This document shows positions 30,177 to 43,810 of a stretch of DNA of 64,000 nucleotides, piece by piece. The translations under genes and the position numbers were made by a program. Positions within the stretch are counted from its first letter, which is position 1. Each line of letters opens with the position of its first letter. Source of the stretch: Euglena gracilis (taxonomy: Eukaryota > Euglenida > Euglenophyceae > Euglenales); NCBI GenBank assembly GCA_039621445.1, contig CP154957.1:21508930-21572929 (forward strand), in the 5' to 3' direction. The notes beneath the pieces are model-generated. The model had not been told where the DNA came from. It was given only the letters and a program-made list of their open reading frames with translations, and did no database searches.

Positions 30177-31435
30177 ATGCCATTTCACACACCGGATTCA
30201 CGCTGTACGTGTTTCTTTGTTTAATATTTTCTTTGGTTGGTTTAATGTTCTGCTGTCGTTGAGTTGAACACCTGCCACCGCCCCACGCCCCACATGACCC
30301 AGTGACCTCTTTTTGACCAGAAGTCCTGCATCATGAGGCAACTCTGTTTGCTTTTAATTTGTCCAGCATTGCACACAATTTTTTGAATTTTGTTTGTTTG
30401 TCTTGCATATTTGTCTGTGTTTCTTCACGAAGGACACGCGCCATTCATGGCTGGTTCCTTGTGCCTTGGATTTGATTCTAGATTGGTAATTTTTCACCGC
30501 AGAGTTGCCTGCCGCAGGGACCGCACTGTGACAGACAGCTGGTCTGTCAGGGAACGTTACGATGCAGGGGTCCATCCCCTCCTCCCCTCTTCCCACAACC
30601 GCCCGAACCATTTCAGTGTACCATCCCTGACCTCAGGACCTCAGGACCAGGGCGTTGAGACGCTTTCACATAACCTGGATTCATGGCTAGCTTAGGCGGC
30701 GTAAATTGCCCAAAACTTTAAGAGGGTTTGTAGCGGAAACGAAGGGAAAACCGCTTTGTCCATTTTTTGGCATTTCTCGGAAGAGGCCGTTTTTGTGACG
30801 TTTATAGTGTATAAGAGGCCAAAATGAGTGAAAAGGGGAATAAATTTTTCAGCCGATGCCCAAATCGGCAGAAAGCACCACGAATTGTCAAACAAAGCGA
30901 AAACCCGCTTCGTCACTGTCCAAATCTACTTCACTCCTGAGGTGAAGAAACGCAAAAGGCGACCCATAATCGGGGCCTTGCGAGAACCGGGAGGCCAGGG
31001 GGAGGGGAATATCCGGAATCTCATAATGGGGGTCTCGCGAGAACCACAAGAGCAGGGGCGGCGGACATTGCCAAAATCCGCTGTCTTATTGAACGTTCTC
31101 AAGCAGAAACGAGAAGCCTTGAGGGGCGAGGGAGAAGATTGACAGCAAACACCCCCAAAAACTATTCAAAATGTCCTCTAGAAAGCGCAGCACGCTCCCC
31201 CTGACGATTCAATTTTTTTGACCTTGACTTTGAAGGCCCGAGTCGTCATGCGGGCCTCGAAAACGTACATAAGATGAAACTTGAGCCCTCTTGCGCACCG
31301 TGCGCGGGGTCCGTCCCCCCGCCCAGCGGGGCCCATGGCGGCGTAGGATCTTTTTACAAAATTTTCGAAGGGATTTCCTCGGGAATTTTTTGGGTGCATT
31401 TTTTGTTCAAAACAGGAGGGGCTCAAATCCCTCTT

Positions 31436-31473
<38 letters not shown>

Positions 31474-31877
31474 TTTAAACGATCCTCGCTATCTCGATTT
31501 TCTCCCAGTCCCTTGTGCTTTGACATTCCCGACCTTGATTTACATAGGTGGGGTGGGCCTCCACCCCCCTTGCTGCCCTTCCCCTGCCATCACCAGATCT
31601 AAAAGAGAAGACATCCTATTCATTGGACACGGCAGACCACAACAAACTTGAAGATCTGTTCGGGGGGTGTTGGATGGGCGGCGCTCGCTTCTGCTTCCCA
31701 ATTAAAAACTTAAACCCGACTTCAAAAATTCAAAGTTGACTTCGAGATTGCAAATTTGACTTCGGGTCAAATTTTCGAACTTGAATTCAATAATTCACCT
31801 CAGGGTCTTCACCGTAATTCACCAAAAAAAACCTCTCTGGATGGAATGGACAAATGAGCATTTTTTGAAAACATGAA
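30177..31877 (+). repeat. Macrosatellite unit 2
   Basis: 1701 bases. GTAATTTTTCACC near 30486 is private. It has AATATCCGGAATC, so the 104-codon + strand open frame (30828-31142) is uninterrupted, though it begins at GTG rather than ATG. The CA run is at about 31438-31471. Confidence 0.95.
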
Positions 31878-33135
31878 ATGCCATTTCACACACCGGATTC
31901 ACGCTGTACGTGTTTCTTTGTTTAATATTTTCTTTGGTTGGTTTAATGTCCTGCTGTTGTTGAGTTGAACACCTGCCACCGCCCCACCCCCCACACGACC
32001 CAGTGACCTCTTTTTGACCAGAAGTCCTGCATCATGAGGCAACTCTGTTTGCTTTTAATTTGTCCAGCATTGCACACAATTTTTTGAATTTAGTTTGTTT
32101 GTCTTGCATATTTGTCTGTGTTTCTTCACGAAGGACACGCGCCATTCATGGCTGGTTCCTTGTGCCTTGGATTTGATTCTAGATTGGTTATTTTTCACCG
32201 CAGAGTTGCCTGCCGCAGGGACCGCACTGTGACAGACAGCTTGTCTGTCAGGGAACGTTACGATGCAGGGGTCCATCCCCTCCTCCCCTCTTCCCACCTC
32301 CGCCCGAACCATTTCAGTGTATCATCCGTGACCTCAGGACCTCAGGACCAGGGCGTTGAGACGCTTTCACATAACCTGGATTCATGGCTAGCTTAGGCGG
32401 CGTAAATTGCCCAAAACTTTAAGAGGGTTTGTAGCGGAAACGAAGGGAAAACCGCTTTGTCCATTTTTTGGCATTTCTCGGAAGAGGCCGTTTTTGTGAT
32501 GTTTATAGTGTATAAGAGGCCAAAATGAGTGAAAAGGGGCATAAATTTTCAGCCGATGCCCAAATCGGCAGAAAGCACCACGAATTGTCAAACAAAGCGA
32601 AAAACCGCTTCGTCACTGTCCAAATCTACTTCACTCCTGAGGTGAAGAAACGCAAAAGACGACCCATAATCGGGGCCTTGCGAGAACCGGGAGGCCAGGG
32701 TGAGGGGAATATCCGAATCTCATAATGGGGGTCTCGCGAGAACCGCAAGAGCAGGGGCGGCGGACATTGCCAAAATCCGCTGTCTTATCGAACGTTCTCA
32801 AGCAGAAACGAGAAGCCTTGAGGGGCGAGGGAGAAGATTGACAGCAAACACCCCCAAAAACTATTCAAAATGTCCTCTAGAAAGCGCAGCACGCTCCCCC
32901 TGACGATTCAATTTTTTTTTACCTTGACTTTGAAGGCCCGAGTCGTCATGCGGGCCTCGAAAACGTACATAAGATGAAACTTGAACCCTCTTGCGCACCG
33001 TGCGCGGGGTCCGTCCCCCCGCCCAGCGGGGCCCATGGCGGCGTAGGATCTTTTTACAAAATTTTAGAACGGATTTCTTCGGGAATTTTTTGGGTGCCTT
33101 TTTTGTTCAAAACAGGAGGGGCTCAAACCCCTCTT

Positions 33136-33191
<56 letters not shown>

Positions 33192-33595
33192 TTTAAACGA
33201 TCCTCGCTATCTCGATTTTCCCCCAGTCCCTTGTGCTTTGACATTCCCGACCTTGATTTACATAGGGGGGGTGGGCCTCCACCCCCCTTGCTGCCCTTCC
33301 CCTGCCATCACCAGATCTAAAAGAGAAGACATCCTATTCATTGGACACGGCAGACCAAAACAAACTTGAAGATCTGTTCGGGGGGTGTTGGATGGGCGGC
33401 GCTCGCTTCTGCTTCCCAATTAAAAACTTAAACCCGACTTCAAAAATTCAAAGTTGACTTCGAGATTGCAAATTTGACTTCGGGTCAAATTTTCAAACTT
33501 GAATTCAATAATTCACCTCAGGGTCTTCACCGTAATTCACCAAAAAAAACCTCTCTGGATGGAATGGACAAATGAACATTTTTTGAAAACATGAA
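31878..33595 (+). repeat. Macrosatellite unit 3
   Basis: 1718 bases, with the longest pure CA run of the array (about 33138-33189). It shares CCAGGGTGAGGGG with unit 7. The T-run in CATAAATTTTCAGCC is one shorter than in most units, changing the frame there. Confidence 0.95.
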
Positions 33596-34853
33596 ATGCC
33601 ATTTCACACACCGGATTCACGCTGTACGTGTTTCTTTGTTTAATATTTTCTTTGGTTGGTTTAATGTCCTGCTGTTGTTGAGTTGAACACCTGCCACCGC
33701 CCCACCCCCCACACGACCCAGTGACCTCTTTTTGACCAGAAGTCCTGCATCATGAGGCAACTCTGTTTGCTTTTAATTTGTCCAGCATTGCACACAATTT
33801 TTTGAATTTTGTTTGTTTGTCTTGCATATTTGTCTGTGTTTCTTCACGAAGGACACGCGCCATTCATGGCTGGTTCCTTGTGCCTTGGATTTGATTCTAT
33901 ATTGGTTATTTTTCACCGCAGAGTTGCCTGTCGCAGGGACCGCACTGTGACAGACAGCTGGTCTGTCAGGGAACGTTACGATGCAGGGGTCCATCCCCTC
34001 CTCCCCTCTTCCCACCACCGCCCGAACCATTTCAGTGTATCATCCGTGACCTCAGGACCTCAGGACCAGGGCGTTGAGACGCTTTCACATAACCTGGATT
34101 CATGGCTAGCTTAGGCGGCGTAAATTGCCCAAAACTTTAAGAGGGTTTGTAGCGGAAACGAAGGGAAAACCGCTTTGTCCATTTTTTGGCATTTCTCGGA
34201 AGAGGCCGTTTTTGTGATGTTTATAGTGTATAAGAGGCCAAAATGAGTGAAAAGGGGCATAAATTTTTCAGCCGATGCCCAAATCGGCAGAAAGCACCAC
34301 GAATTGTCAAACAAAGCGAAAAACCGCTTCGTCACTGTCCAAATCTACTTCACTCCTGAGGTGAAGAAACGCAAAAGACGACCCATAATCGGGGCCTTGC
34401 GAGAACCGGGAGGCCAGGGGGAGGGGAATATCCGAATCTCATAATGGGGGTCTCGCGAGAACCGCAAGAGCAGGGGCGGCGGACATTGCCAAAATCCGCT
34501 GTCTTATCGAACGTTCTCAAGCAGAAACGAGAAGCCTTGAGGGGCGAGGGAGAAGATTGACAGCAAACACCCCCAAAAACTTTTCAAAATGTCCTCTAGA
34601 AAGCGCAGCACGCTCCCCCTGACGATTCAATTTTTTTTACCTTGACTTTGAAGGCCCGAGTCGTCATGCGGGCCTCGAAAACGTACATAAGATGAAACTT
34701 GAACCCTCTTGCGCACCGTGCGCGGGGTCTGTCCCCCCGCCCAGCGGGGCCCATGGCGGCGTAGGATCTTTTTACAAAATTTTCGAACGGATTTCTTCGG
34801 GAATTTTTTGGGTGCATTTTTTGTTCAAAACAGGAGGGGCTCAAACCCCTCTT

Positions 34854-34891
<38 letters not shown>

Positions 34892-35297
34892 TTTAAACGA
34901 TCCTCGCTATCTCGATTTTCCCCCAGTCCCTTGTGCTTTGACATTCCCGACCTTGATTTACATAGGGGGGGGGTGGGCCTCCACCCCCCTTGCTGCCCTT
35001 CCCCTGCCATCACCAGATCTAAAAGAGAAGACATCCTATTCATTGGACACGGCAGACCAAAACAAACTTGAAGATCTGTTCGGGGGGTGTTGGATGGGCG
35101 GCGCTCGCTTCTGCTTCCCAATTAAAAACTTAAACCCGACTTCAAAAATTCAAAGTTGACTTCGAGATTGCAAATTTGACTTCGGGTCAAATTTTCAAAC
35201 TTGAATTCAATAATTCACCTCAGGGTCTTCACCGTAATTCACCAAAAAAAACCTCTCTGGATGGAATGGACAAATGAACATTTTTTGAAAACATGAA
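33596..35297 (+). repeat. Macrosatellite unit 4
   Basis: 1702 bases. TCTATATTGGTT near 33897 is private (others have TCTAGATTGG). The G-run near 34965 is longer than in units 1-3. Confidence 0.95.
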
Positions 35298-36555
35298 ATG
35301 CCATTTCACACACCGGATTCACGCTGTAAGTGTTTCTTTGTTTAATATTTTCTTTGGTTGGTTTAATGTCCTGCTGTTGTTGAGTGAACACCTGCCACCG
35401 CCCCACCCCCCACATGACCCAGTGACCTCTTTTTGACCAGAAGTCCTGCATCATGAGGCAACTCTGTTTGCTTTTAATTTGTCCAGCATTGCACACAATT
35501 TTTTGAATTTTGTTTGTTTGTCTTGCATATTTGTCTGTGTTTCTTCACGAAGGACACTCGCCATTCATGGCTGGTTCCTTGTGCCTTGGATTTGATTCTA
35601 GATTGGTTATTTTTCACCGCAGAGTTGCCTGTCGCAGGGACCGCACTGTGACAGACAGCTGGTCCGTCAGGGAACGTTACGATGCAGGGGTCCATCCCCT
35701 CCTCCCCTCTTCCCACCACCGCCCGAACCATTTCAGTGTATCATCCCTGACCTCAGGACCTCAGGACCAGGGCATTGAGACGCTTTCACATAACCTGGAT
35801 TCATGGCTAGCTTAGGCGGCGTAAATTGCCCAAAACTTTAAGAGGGTTTGTAGCGGAAACGAAGGGAAAACCGCTTTGTCCATTTTTTGGCATTTCTCGG
35901 AAGAGGCCGTTTTTGTGATGTTTATAGTGTATAAGAGGCCAAAATGAGTGAAAAGGGGCATAAATTTTTCAGCTGATGCCCAAATCGGCAGAAAGCACCA
36001 CGAATTGTCAAACAAAGCGAAAAACCGCTTCGTCACTGTCCAAATCTACTTCACTCCTGAGGTGAAGAAACGCAAAAGATGACCCATAATCGGGGCCTTG
36101 CGAGAACCGGGAGGCCAGGGGGAGGGGAATATCCGAATCTCATAATGGGGGTCTCGCGAGAACCGCAAGAGCAGGGGCGGCGGACATTGCCAAAATCCGC
36201 TGTCTTATCGAACGTTCTCAAGCAGAAACGAGAAGCCTTGAGGGGCGAGGGAGAAGATTGACAGCAAACACCCCCAAAAACTATTCAAAATGTCCTCTAG
36301 AAAGCGCAGCACGCTCCCCCTGACGATTCAATTTTTTTTTACCTTGACTTTGAAGGCCCGAGTCGTCATGCGGGCCTCGAAAACGTACATAAGATGCAAC
36401 TTGAACCCTCTTGCGCACCGTGCGCGGGGTCCGTCCCCCCGCCCAGCGGGGCCCATGGCGGCGTAGGATCTTTTTACAAAATTTTCGAACGGATTTCTTC
36501 GGGAATTTTTTGGGTGCATTTTTTGTTCAAAACAGGAGGGGCTCAAACCCCTCTT

Positions 36556-36609
<54 letters not shown>

Positions 36610-37014
36610 TTTAAACGATCCTCGCTATCTCGATTTTCCCCCAGTCCCTTGTGCTTTGACATTCCCGACCTTGATTTACATAGGGGGGGTGGGCCTCCAC
36701 CCCCCTTGCTGCCCTTCCCCTGCCATCACCAGATCGAAAAGAGAAGACATCCTATTCATTGGACACGGCAGACCACAACAAACTTGAAGATCTGTTCGGG
36801 GGGTGTTGGATGGGCGGCGCTCGCTTCTGCTTCCCAATTAAAAACTTAAACCCGACTTCAAAAATTCAAAGTTGACTTCGAGATTGCAAATTTGACTTCG
36901 GGTCAAATTTTCAAACTTGAATTCAATAATTCACCTCAGGGTCTTCACCGTAATTCACCAAAAAAAAACCTCTCTGGATGGAATGGACAAATGAACATTT
37001 TTTGAAAACATGAA
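35298..37014 (+). repeat. Macrosatellite unit 5
   Basis: 1717 bases. It shares with unit 7 GCTGTAAGTG (35325), GGTCCGTCAGG, GGGCATTGAG and TCAGCTGATGCC. It shares GAGTGAACACC with units 6-8. Private: GACACTCGCC and AAAGATGACC. Confidence 0.95.
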
Positions 37015-38261
37015 ATGCCATTTCACACACCGGATTCACGCTGTACGTGTTTCTTTGTTTAATATTTTCTTTGGTTGGTTTAATGTCCTGCTGTTGTTGA
37101 GTGAACACCTGCCACCGCCCCACCCCCCACATGACCCAGTGACCTCTTTTTGACCAGAAGTCCTGCATCATGAGGCAACTCTGTTGCTTTTAATTTGTCC
37201 AGCATTGCACACAATTTTTTCAATTTTGTTTGTTTGTCTTGCATATTTGTCTGTGTTTCTTCACGAAGGACAGGCGCCATTCATGGCTGGTTCCTTGTGC
37301 CTTGGATTTGATTCTAGATTGGTTACTTTTCACCGCAGAGTTGCCTGTCGCAGGGACCGCACTGTGACAGACAGCTGGTCTGTCAGGGAACGTTACGATG
37401 CAGGGGTCCATCCCCTCCTCCCCTCTTCCCACCACCGCCCGAACCATTTCAGTGTACCATCCCTGACCTCAGGACCTCAGGACCAGGGCGTTGAGACGCT
37501 TTCACATAACCTGGATTCATGGCTAGCTTAGGCGGCAAAATTGCCCAAAACTTTAAGAGGGTTTGTAGCGGAAACGAAGGGAAAACCGCTTTGTCCATTT
37601 TTTGGCATTTCTAGGAAGAGGCCGTTTTTGTGATGTTTTTAGTGTATAAGAGGCCAAAATGAGCGAAAAGGGGCATAAATTTTTCAGCCGATGTCCAAAT
37701 CGGCAGAAAGCACCACGAATTTTCAAACAAAGCGAAAAACCGCTTCGTCACTGTCCAAACCTACTTCACTCCTGAAGTGAAGAAAAGCAAAACGACCCAT
37801 AGTCGGGGTCTTGCGAGAACCGGGGGGGCAGGGGGAGGGAATATCCGGAATCTCATAATGGGGGTCTCGCAAGAACCGCAAGAGCAGGGGTGGCGGACAT
37901 TGCCAAAATCCGCTGTCTTATCGAACGTTCTCAAGCAGAAACGAGAAGCCTTGAGGGGCGAGGGAGAAGATTGACAGCAAACACCCCCAAAAACTATTCA
38001 AAATGTCCTCTAGAAAGCGCAGCACGCTCCCCCTGACGGTTCAATTTTTTTGACTTTGAAGGCCCGAGTCGCCATGCGGGCCTCGAAAACGTACATAAGA
38101 TGAAACTTGAACCCTCTTGCGCACCGTGCGCGGGGTCCGTCCCCACGCCCAGCGGGGCCCATGGCGGCGTAGGATCTTTTTACAAAATTTTCGAACGGAT
38201 TTCTTCGGGAATTTTTTGGGTGCATTTTTTGTTCAAAACAGGAGGGGCTCAAACCCCTCTT

Positions 38262-38303
<42 letters not shown>

Positions 38304-38709
38304 TTTAAACGATCCTCGCTATCTCGATTTTCCCCCAGTCCCTTGTGCTTTGACATTCCCGACCTTGATTTACATCGGGGGGGGGTGGGCCTCCACCCCC
38401 CTTGCTGCCCTTCCCCTGCCATCACCAGATCTAAAAGAGAAGACATCCTATTCATTGGACACGGCAGACCAAAACAAACTTGAAGATCTGTTCGGGGGGT
38501 GTTGGATGGGCGGCGCTCGCTTCTGCTTCCCAATTAAAAACTTAAACCCGACTTCAAAAATTCAAAGTTGACTTCGAGATTGCAAATTTGACTTCGGGTC
38601 AAATTTTCAAACTTGAATTCAATAATTCACCTCAGGGTCTTCACCGTAATTCACCAAAAAAAACCTCTCTGGATGGAATGGACAAATGAACATTTTTTGA
38701 AAACATGAA
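37015..38709 (+). repeat. Macrosatellite unit 6
   Basis: 1695 bases. It shares with unit 8 CTCTGTTGCTTTT, GGCGGCAAAATTGCC, GATGTTTTTAGTG, GGGGTGGCGG, GTCCCCACGCC and a shortened TTTTTTTGACTTTGAAGG. A private 3-base loss gives GAAAAGCAAAACG near 37781. Confidence 0.95.
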
Positions 38710-39966
38710 ATGCCATTTCACACACCGGATTCACGCTGTAAGTGTTTCTTTGTTTAATATTTTTTTTGGTTGGTTTAATGTCCTGCTGTTGTTGAGTGAA
38801 CACCTGCCACCGCCCCACCCCCCACATGACCCAGTGACCTCTTTTTGGCCAGAAGTCCTGCATCATGAGGCAACTCTGTTTGCTTTTAATTTGTCCAGCA
38901 TTGCACATAATTTTTTGAATTTTGTTTGTTTGTCTTGCATATTTGTCTGTGTTTCTTCACGAAGGACAGGCGCCATTCATGGCTGGTTCCTTGTGCCTTG
39001 GATTTGATTCTAGATTGGTTATTTTTCACCGCAGAGTTGCCTGTCGCAGGGACCGCACTGTGACAGACAGCTGGTCCGTCAGGGAACGTTACGATGCAGG
39101 GGTCCATCCCCTCCTCCCCTCTTCCCACCACCGCCCGAACCATTTCAGTGTATCATCCCTGACCTCAGGACCTCAGGACCAGGGCATTGAGACGCTTTCA
39201 CATAACCTGGATTCATGGCTAGCCTAGGCGGCGTAAATTGCCCAAAACTTTAAGAGGGTTTGTAGCGGAAACGAAGGGAAAACCGCTTTGTCCATTTTTT
39301 GGCATTTCTCGGAAGAGGCCGTTTTTGTGATGTTTATAGTGTATAAGAGGCCAAAATGAGTGAAAAGGGGCATAAATTTTTCAGCTGATGCCCAAATCGG
39401 CAGAAAGCACCACGAATTGTCAAACAAAGCGAAAAACCGCTTCGTCACTGTCCAAATCTACTTCACTCCTGAGGTGAAGAAACGCAAAAGACGACCCATA
39501 ATCGGGGCCTTGCGAGAACCGGGAGGCCAGGGTGAGGGGAATATCCGAATCTCATAATGGGGGTCTCGCGAGAACCGCAAGAGCAGGGGCGGCGGACATT
39601 GCCAAAATCCGCTGTCTTATCGAACGTTCTCAAGCAGAAACGAGAAGCCTTGAGGGGCGAGGGAGAAGATTGACAGCAAACACCCCCAAAAACTATTCAA
39701 AATGTCCTCTAGAAAGCGCAGCACGCTCCCCCTGACGGTTCAATTTTTTTGACCTTGACTTTGAAGGCCCGAGTCGTCATGCGGGCCTCGAAAACGTACA
39801 TAAGATGAAACTTGAACCCTCTTGCGCACCGTGGGCGGGGTCCGTCCCCCCGCCCAGCGGGGCCCATGGCGGCGTAGGATCTTTTTACAAAATTTTCGAA
39901 CGGATTTCTTCGGGAATTTTTTGGGTGCATTTTTTGTTCAAAACAGGAGGGGCTCAAACCCCTCTT

Positions 39967-40006
<40 letters not shown>

Positions 40007-40413
40007 TTTAAACGATCCTCGCTATCTCGATTTTCCCCCAGTCCCTTGTGCTTTGACATTCCCGACCTTGATTTACATCGGGGGGGGGTGGGCCTCCACC
40101 CCCCTTGCTGCCCTTCCCCTGCCATCACCAGATCGAAAAGAGAAGACATCCTATTCATTGGACACGGCAGACCACAACAAACTTGAAGATCTGTTCGGGG
40201 GGTGTTGGATGGGCGGCGCTCGCTTCTGCTTCCCAATTAAAAACTTAAACCCGACTTCAAAAATTCAAAGTTGACTTCGAGATTGCAAATTTGACTTCGG
40301 GTCAAATTTTCAAACTTGAATTCAATAATTCACCTCAGGGTCTTCACCGTAATTCACCAAAAAAAAACCTCTCTGGATGGAATGGACAAATGAACATTTT
40401 TTGAAAACATGAA
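38710..40413 (+). repeat. Macrosatellite unit 7
   Basis: 1704 bases. It carries the unit 5 markers (GCTGTAAGTG, GGTCCGTCAGG, TCAGCTGATGCC) and is the sister of unit 5. GCCTAGGCGG near 39222 and GCACCGTGGGCG near 39829 are private. Confidence 0.95.
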
Positions 40414-42111
40414 ATGCCATTTCACACACCGGATTCACGCTGTACGTGTTTCTTTGTTTAATATTTTCTTTGGTTGGTTTAATGTCCTGATGTTGTTGAG
40501 TGAACACCTGCCACCGCCCCACCCCCCACATGACCCAGTGACCTCTTTTTGACCAGAAGTCCTGCATCATGAGGCAACTCTGTTGCTTTTAATTTGTCCA
40601 GCATTGCACACATTTTTTTCAATTTTGTTTGTTTGTCTTGCATATTTGTCTGTGTTTCTTCACGAAGGACAGGCGCCATTCATGGCTGGTTCCTTGTGCC
40701 TTGGATTTGATTCTAGATTGGTTACTTTTCACCGCAGAGTTGCCTGTCGCAGGGACCGCACTGTGACAGACAGCTGGTCTGTCAGGGAACGTTACGATGC
40801 AGGGGTCCATCCCCTCCTCCCCTCTTCCCACCACCGCCCGAACCATTTCAGTGTATCATCCCTGACCTCAGGACCTCAGGACCAGGGCGTTGAGACGCTT
40901 TCACATAACCTGGATTCATGGCTAGCTTAGGCGGCAAAATTGCCCAAAACTTTAAGAGGGTTTGTAGCGGAAACGAAGGGAAAACCGCTTTGTCCATTTT
41001 TTGGCATTTCTAGGAAGAGGCCGTTTTTGTGATGTTTTTAGTGTATAAGAGGCCAAAATGAGTGAAAAGGGGCATAAATTTTTCAGCCGATGCCCAAATC
41101 GGCAGAAAGCACCACGAATTGTCAAACAAAGCGAAAAACCGCTTCGTCACTGTCCAAATCTACTTCAATCCTGAGGTGAAGAAACGCAAAAGACGACCCA
41201 TAATTGGGGCCTTGCGAGAACCGGGAGGCCAGGGGGAGGGGAATATCCGGAATCTCATAATGGGGGTCTCGCAAGAACCGCAAGAGCAGGGGTGGCGGAC
41301 ATTGCCAAAATCCGCTGTCTTATCGAACGTTCTCAAGCAGAAACGAGAAGCCTTGAGGGGCGAGGGAGAAGATTGACAGCAAACACCCCCAAAAACTATT
41401 CAAAATGTCCTCTAGAAAGCGCAGCACGCTCCCCCTGACGGTTCAATTTTTTTGACTTTGAAGGCCCGAGTCGCCATGCGGGCCTCGAAAACGTACATAA
41501 GATGAAACTTGAACCCTCTTGCGCACCGTGCGCGGGGTCCGTCCCCACGCCCAGCGGGGCCCATGGCGGCGTAGGATCTTTTTACAAAATTTTCGAACGG
41601 ATTTCTTCGGGAATTTTTTGGGTGCATTTTTTGTTCAAAACAGGAGGGGCTCAAATCCCTCTTCCACACACACAGACACACACACACACACACACATACA
41701 CACACCTTTTAAACGATCCTCGCTATCTCGATTTTCTCCCAGTCCCTTGTGCTTTGACATTCCCGACCTTGATTTACATAGGTGGGGTGGGCCTCCACCC
41801 CCCTTGCTGCCCTTCCCCTGCCATCACCAGATCTAAAAGAGAAGACATCCTATTCATTGGACACGGCAGACCACAACAAACTTGAAGATCTGTTCGGGGG
41901 GTGTTGGATGGGCGGCGCTCGCTTCTGCTTCCCAATTAAAAACTTAAACCCGACTTCAAAAATTCAAAGTTGACTTCGACATTGCAAATTTGACTTCGGG
42001 TCAAATTTTCGAACTCGAATTCAATAATTCACCTCAGGGTCTTCACCGTAATTCACCAAAAAAAACCTCTCTGGATGGAATGGACAAATGAACATTTTTT
42101 GAAAACATGAA
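40414..42111 (+). repeat. Macrosatellite unit 8
   Basis: 1698 bases. It carries the unit 6 markers and is the sister of unit 6. Its CA tract (about 41665-41706) has the same GA and TA interruptions as unit 1, a marker shared by no other unit. Confidence 0.95.
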
Positions 42112-43369
42112 ATGCCATTTCACACACCGGATTCACGCTGTACGTGTTTCTTTGTTTAATATTTTCTTTGGTTGGTTTAATGTCCTGCTGTTGTTGAGTT
42201 GAACACCTGCCACCGCCCCACCCCCCACATGACCCAGTGACCTCTTTTTGACCAGAAGTCCTGCATCATGAGGCAACTCTGTTTGCTTTTAATTTGTCAA
42301 GCACTGCACACAATTTTTTGAATTTTGTTTGTTTGTCTTGCATATTTGTCTGTGTTTCTTCACGAAGGACACGCGCCATTCATGGCTGGTTCCTTGTGCC
42401 TTGGATTTGATTCTAGATTGGTTATTTTTCACCGCAGAGTTGCCTGCCGCAGGGACCGCACTGTGACAGACAGCTGGTCTGTCAGGGAACGTTACGATGC
42501 AGGGGTCCATCCCCTCCTCCCCTCTTCCCACCACCGCCCGAACCATTTCAGTGTATCATCCCTGACCTCAGGACCTCAGGACCAGGGCGTTGAGACGCTT
42601 TCACATAACCTGGATTCATGGCTAGCTTAGGCGGCGTAAATTGCCCAAAACCTTAAGAGGGTTTGTAGCGGAAACGAAGGGAAAACCGCTTTGTCCATTT
42701 TTTGGCATTTCTCGGAAGAGGCCGTTTTTGTGATGTTTATAGCGTATAAGAGGCCAAAATGAGTGAAAAGGGGCATAAATTTTTCAGCCGATGCCCAAAT
42801 CGGCAGAAAGCACCACGAATTGTCAAACAAAGCGAAAAACCGCTTCGTCACTGTCCAAATCTACTTCACTCCTGAGGTGAAGAAACGCAAAAGACGACCC
42901 ATAATCGGGGCCTTGCGAGAACCGGGAGGCCAGGGGGAGGGAATATCCGGAATCTCATAATGGGGGTCTCGCGAGAACCGCAAGAGCAGGGGCGGCGGAC
43001 ATTGCCAAAATCCGCTGTCTTATTGAACGTTCTCAAGCAGAAACGAGAAGCCTTGAGGGGCGAGGGAGAAGATTGACAGCAAACACCCCCAAAAACTATT
43101 CAAAATGTCCTCTAGAAAGCGCAGCACGCTCCCCCTGACAATTCAATTTTTTTGACCTTGACTTTGAAGGCCCGAGTCGTCATGCGGGTCTCGAAAACGT
43201 ACATAAGATGAAACTTGAACCCTCTTGCGCACCGTGCGCGGGGTCCGTCCCCCTGCCCAGCGGGGCCCATGGCGGCGTAGGATCTTTTTACAAAATTTTC
43301 GAACGGATTTCTTCGGGAATTTTTTGGGTGCATTTTTTGTTCAAAACAGGAGGGGCTCAAATCCCTCTT

Positions 43370-43405
<36 letters not shown>

Positions 43406-43810
43406 TTTAAACGATCCTCGCTATCTCGATTTTATCCCAGTCCCTTGTGCTTTGACATTCCCGACCTTGATTTACATGGGGGGGGGTGGGCCTCCACCCC
43501 CCTTGCTGCCCTTCCCCTGCCATCACCAGATCTAAAAGAGAAGACATCCTATTCATTGGACACGGCAGACCACAACAAACTTGAAGATCTGTTCGGGGGG
43601 TGTTGGATGGGCGGCGCTCGCTTCTGCTTCCCAATTAAAAACTTAAACCCGACTTCAAAAAATCAAAGTGGACTTCGAGATTGCAAATTTGACTTCGGGT
43701 CAAATTTTCGAACTTGAATTCAATAATTCACCTCAGGGTCTTCACCGTAATTCACCAAAAAAAACCTCTCTGGATGGAATGGACAAATGAACATTTTTTG
43801 AAAACATGAA
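42112..43810 (+). repeat. Macrosatellite unit 9
   Basis: 1699 bases. Private changes: TTGTCAAGCACTGC, and CCTGACAATTC near 43135. ATAGCGTATAAG is shared with units 10, 11 and 13. GGAGGGAATATCC lacks one G, breaking the 104-codon frame. Confidence 0.95.

Noticed and set aside
39709-40236. 175-residue - strand open frame in macrosatellite unit 7, and similar shorter ones in other units
   Set aside because: It reads through the (CA)n microsatellite as a Val-Cys run, its length follows the microsatellite length, and neighbouring units break it. There is no known domain.
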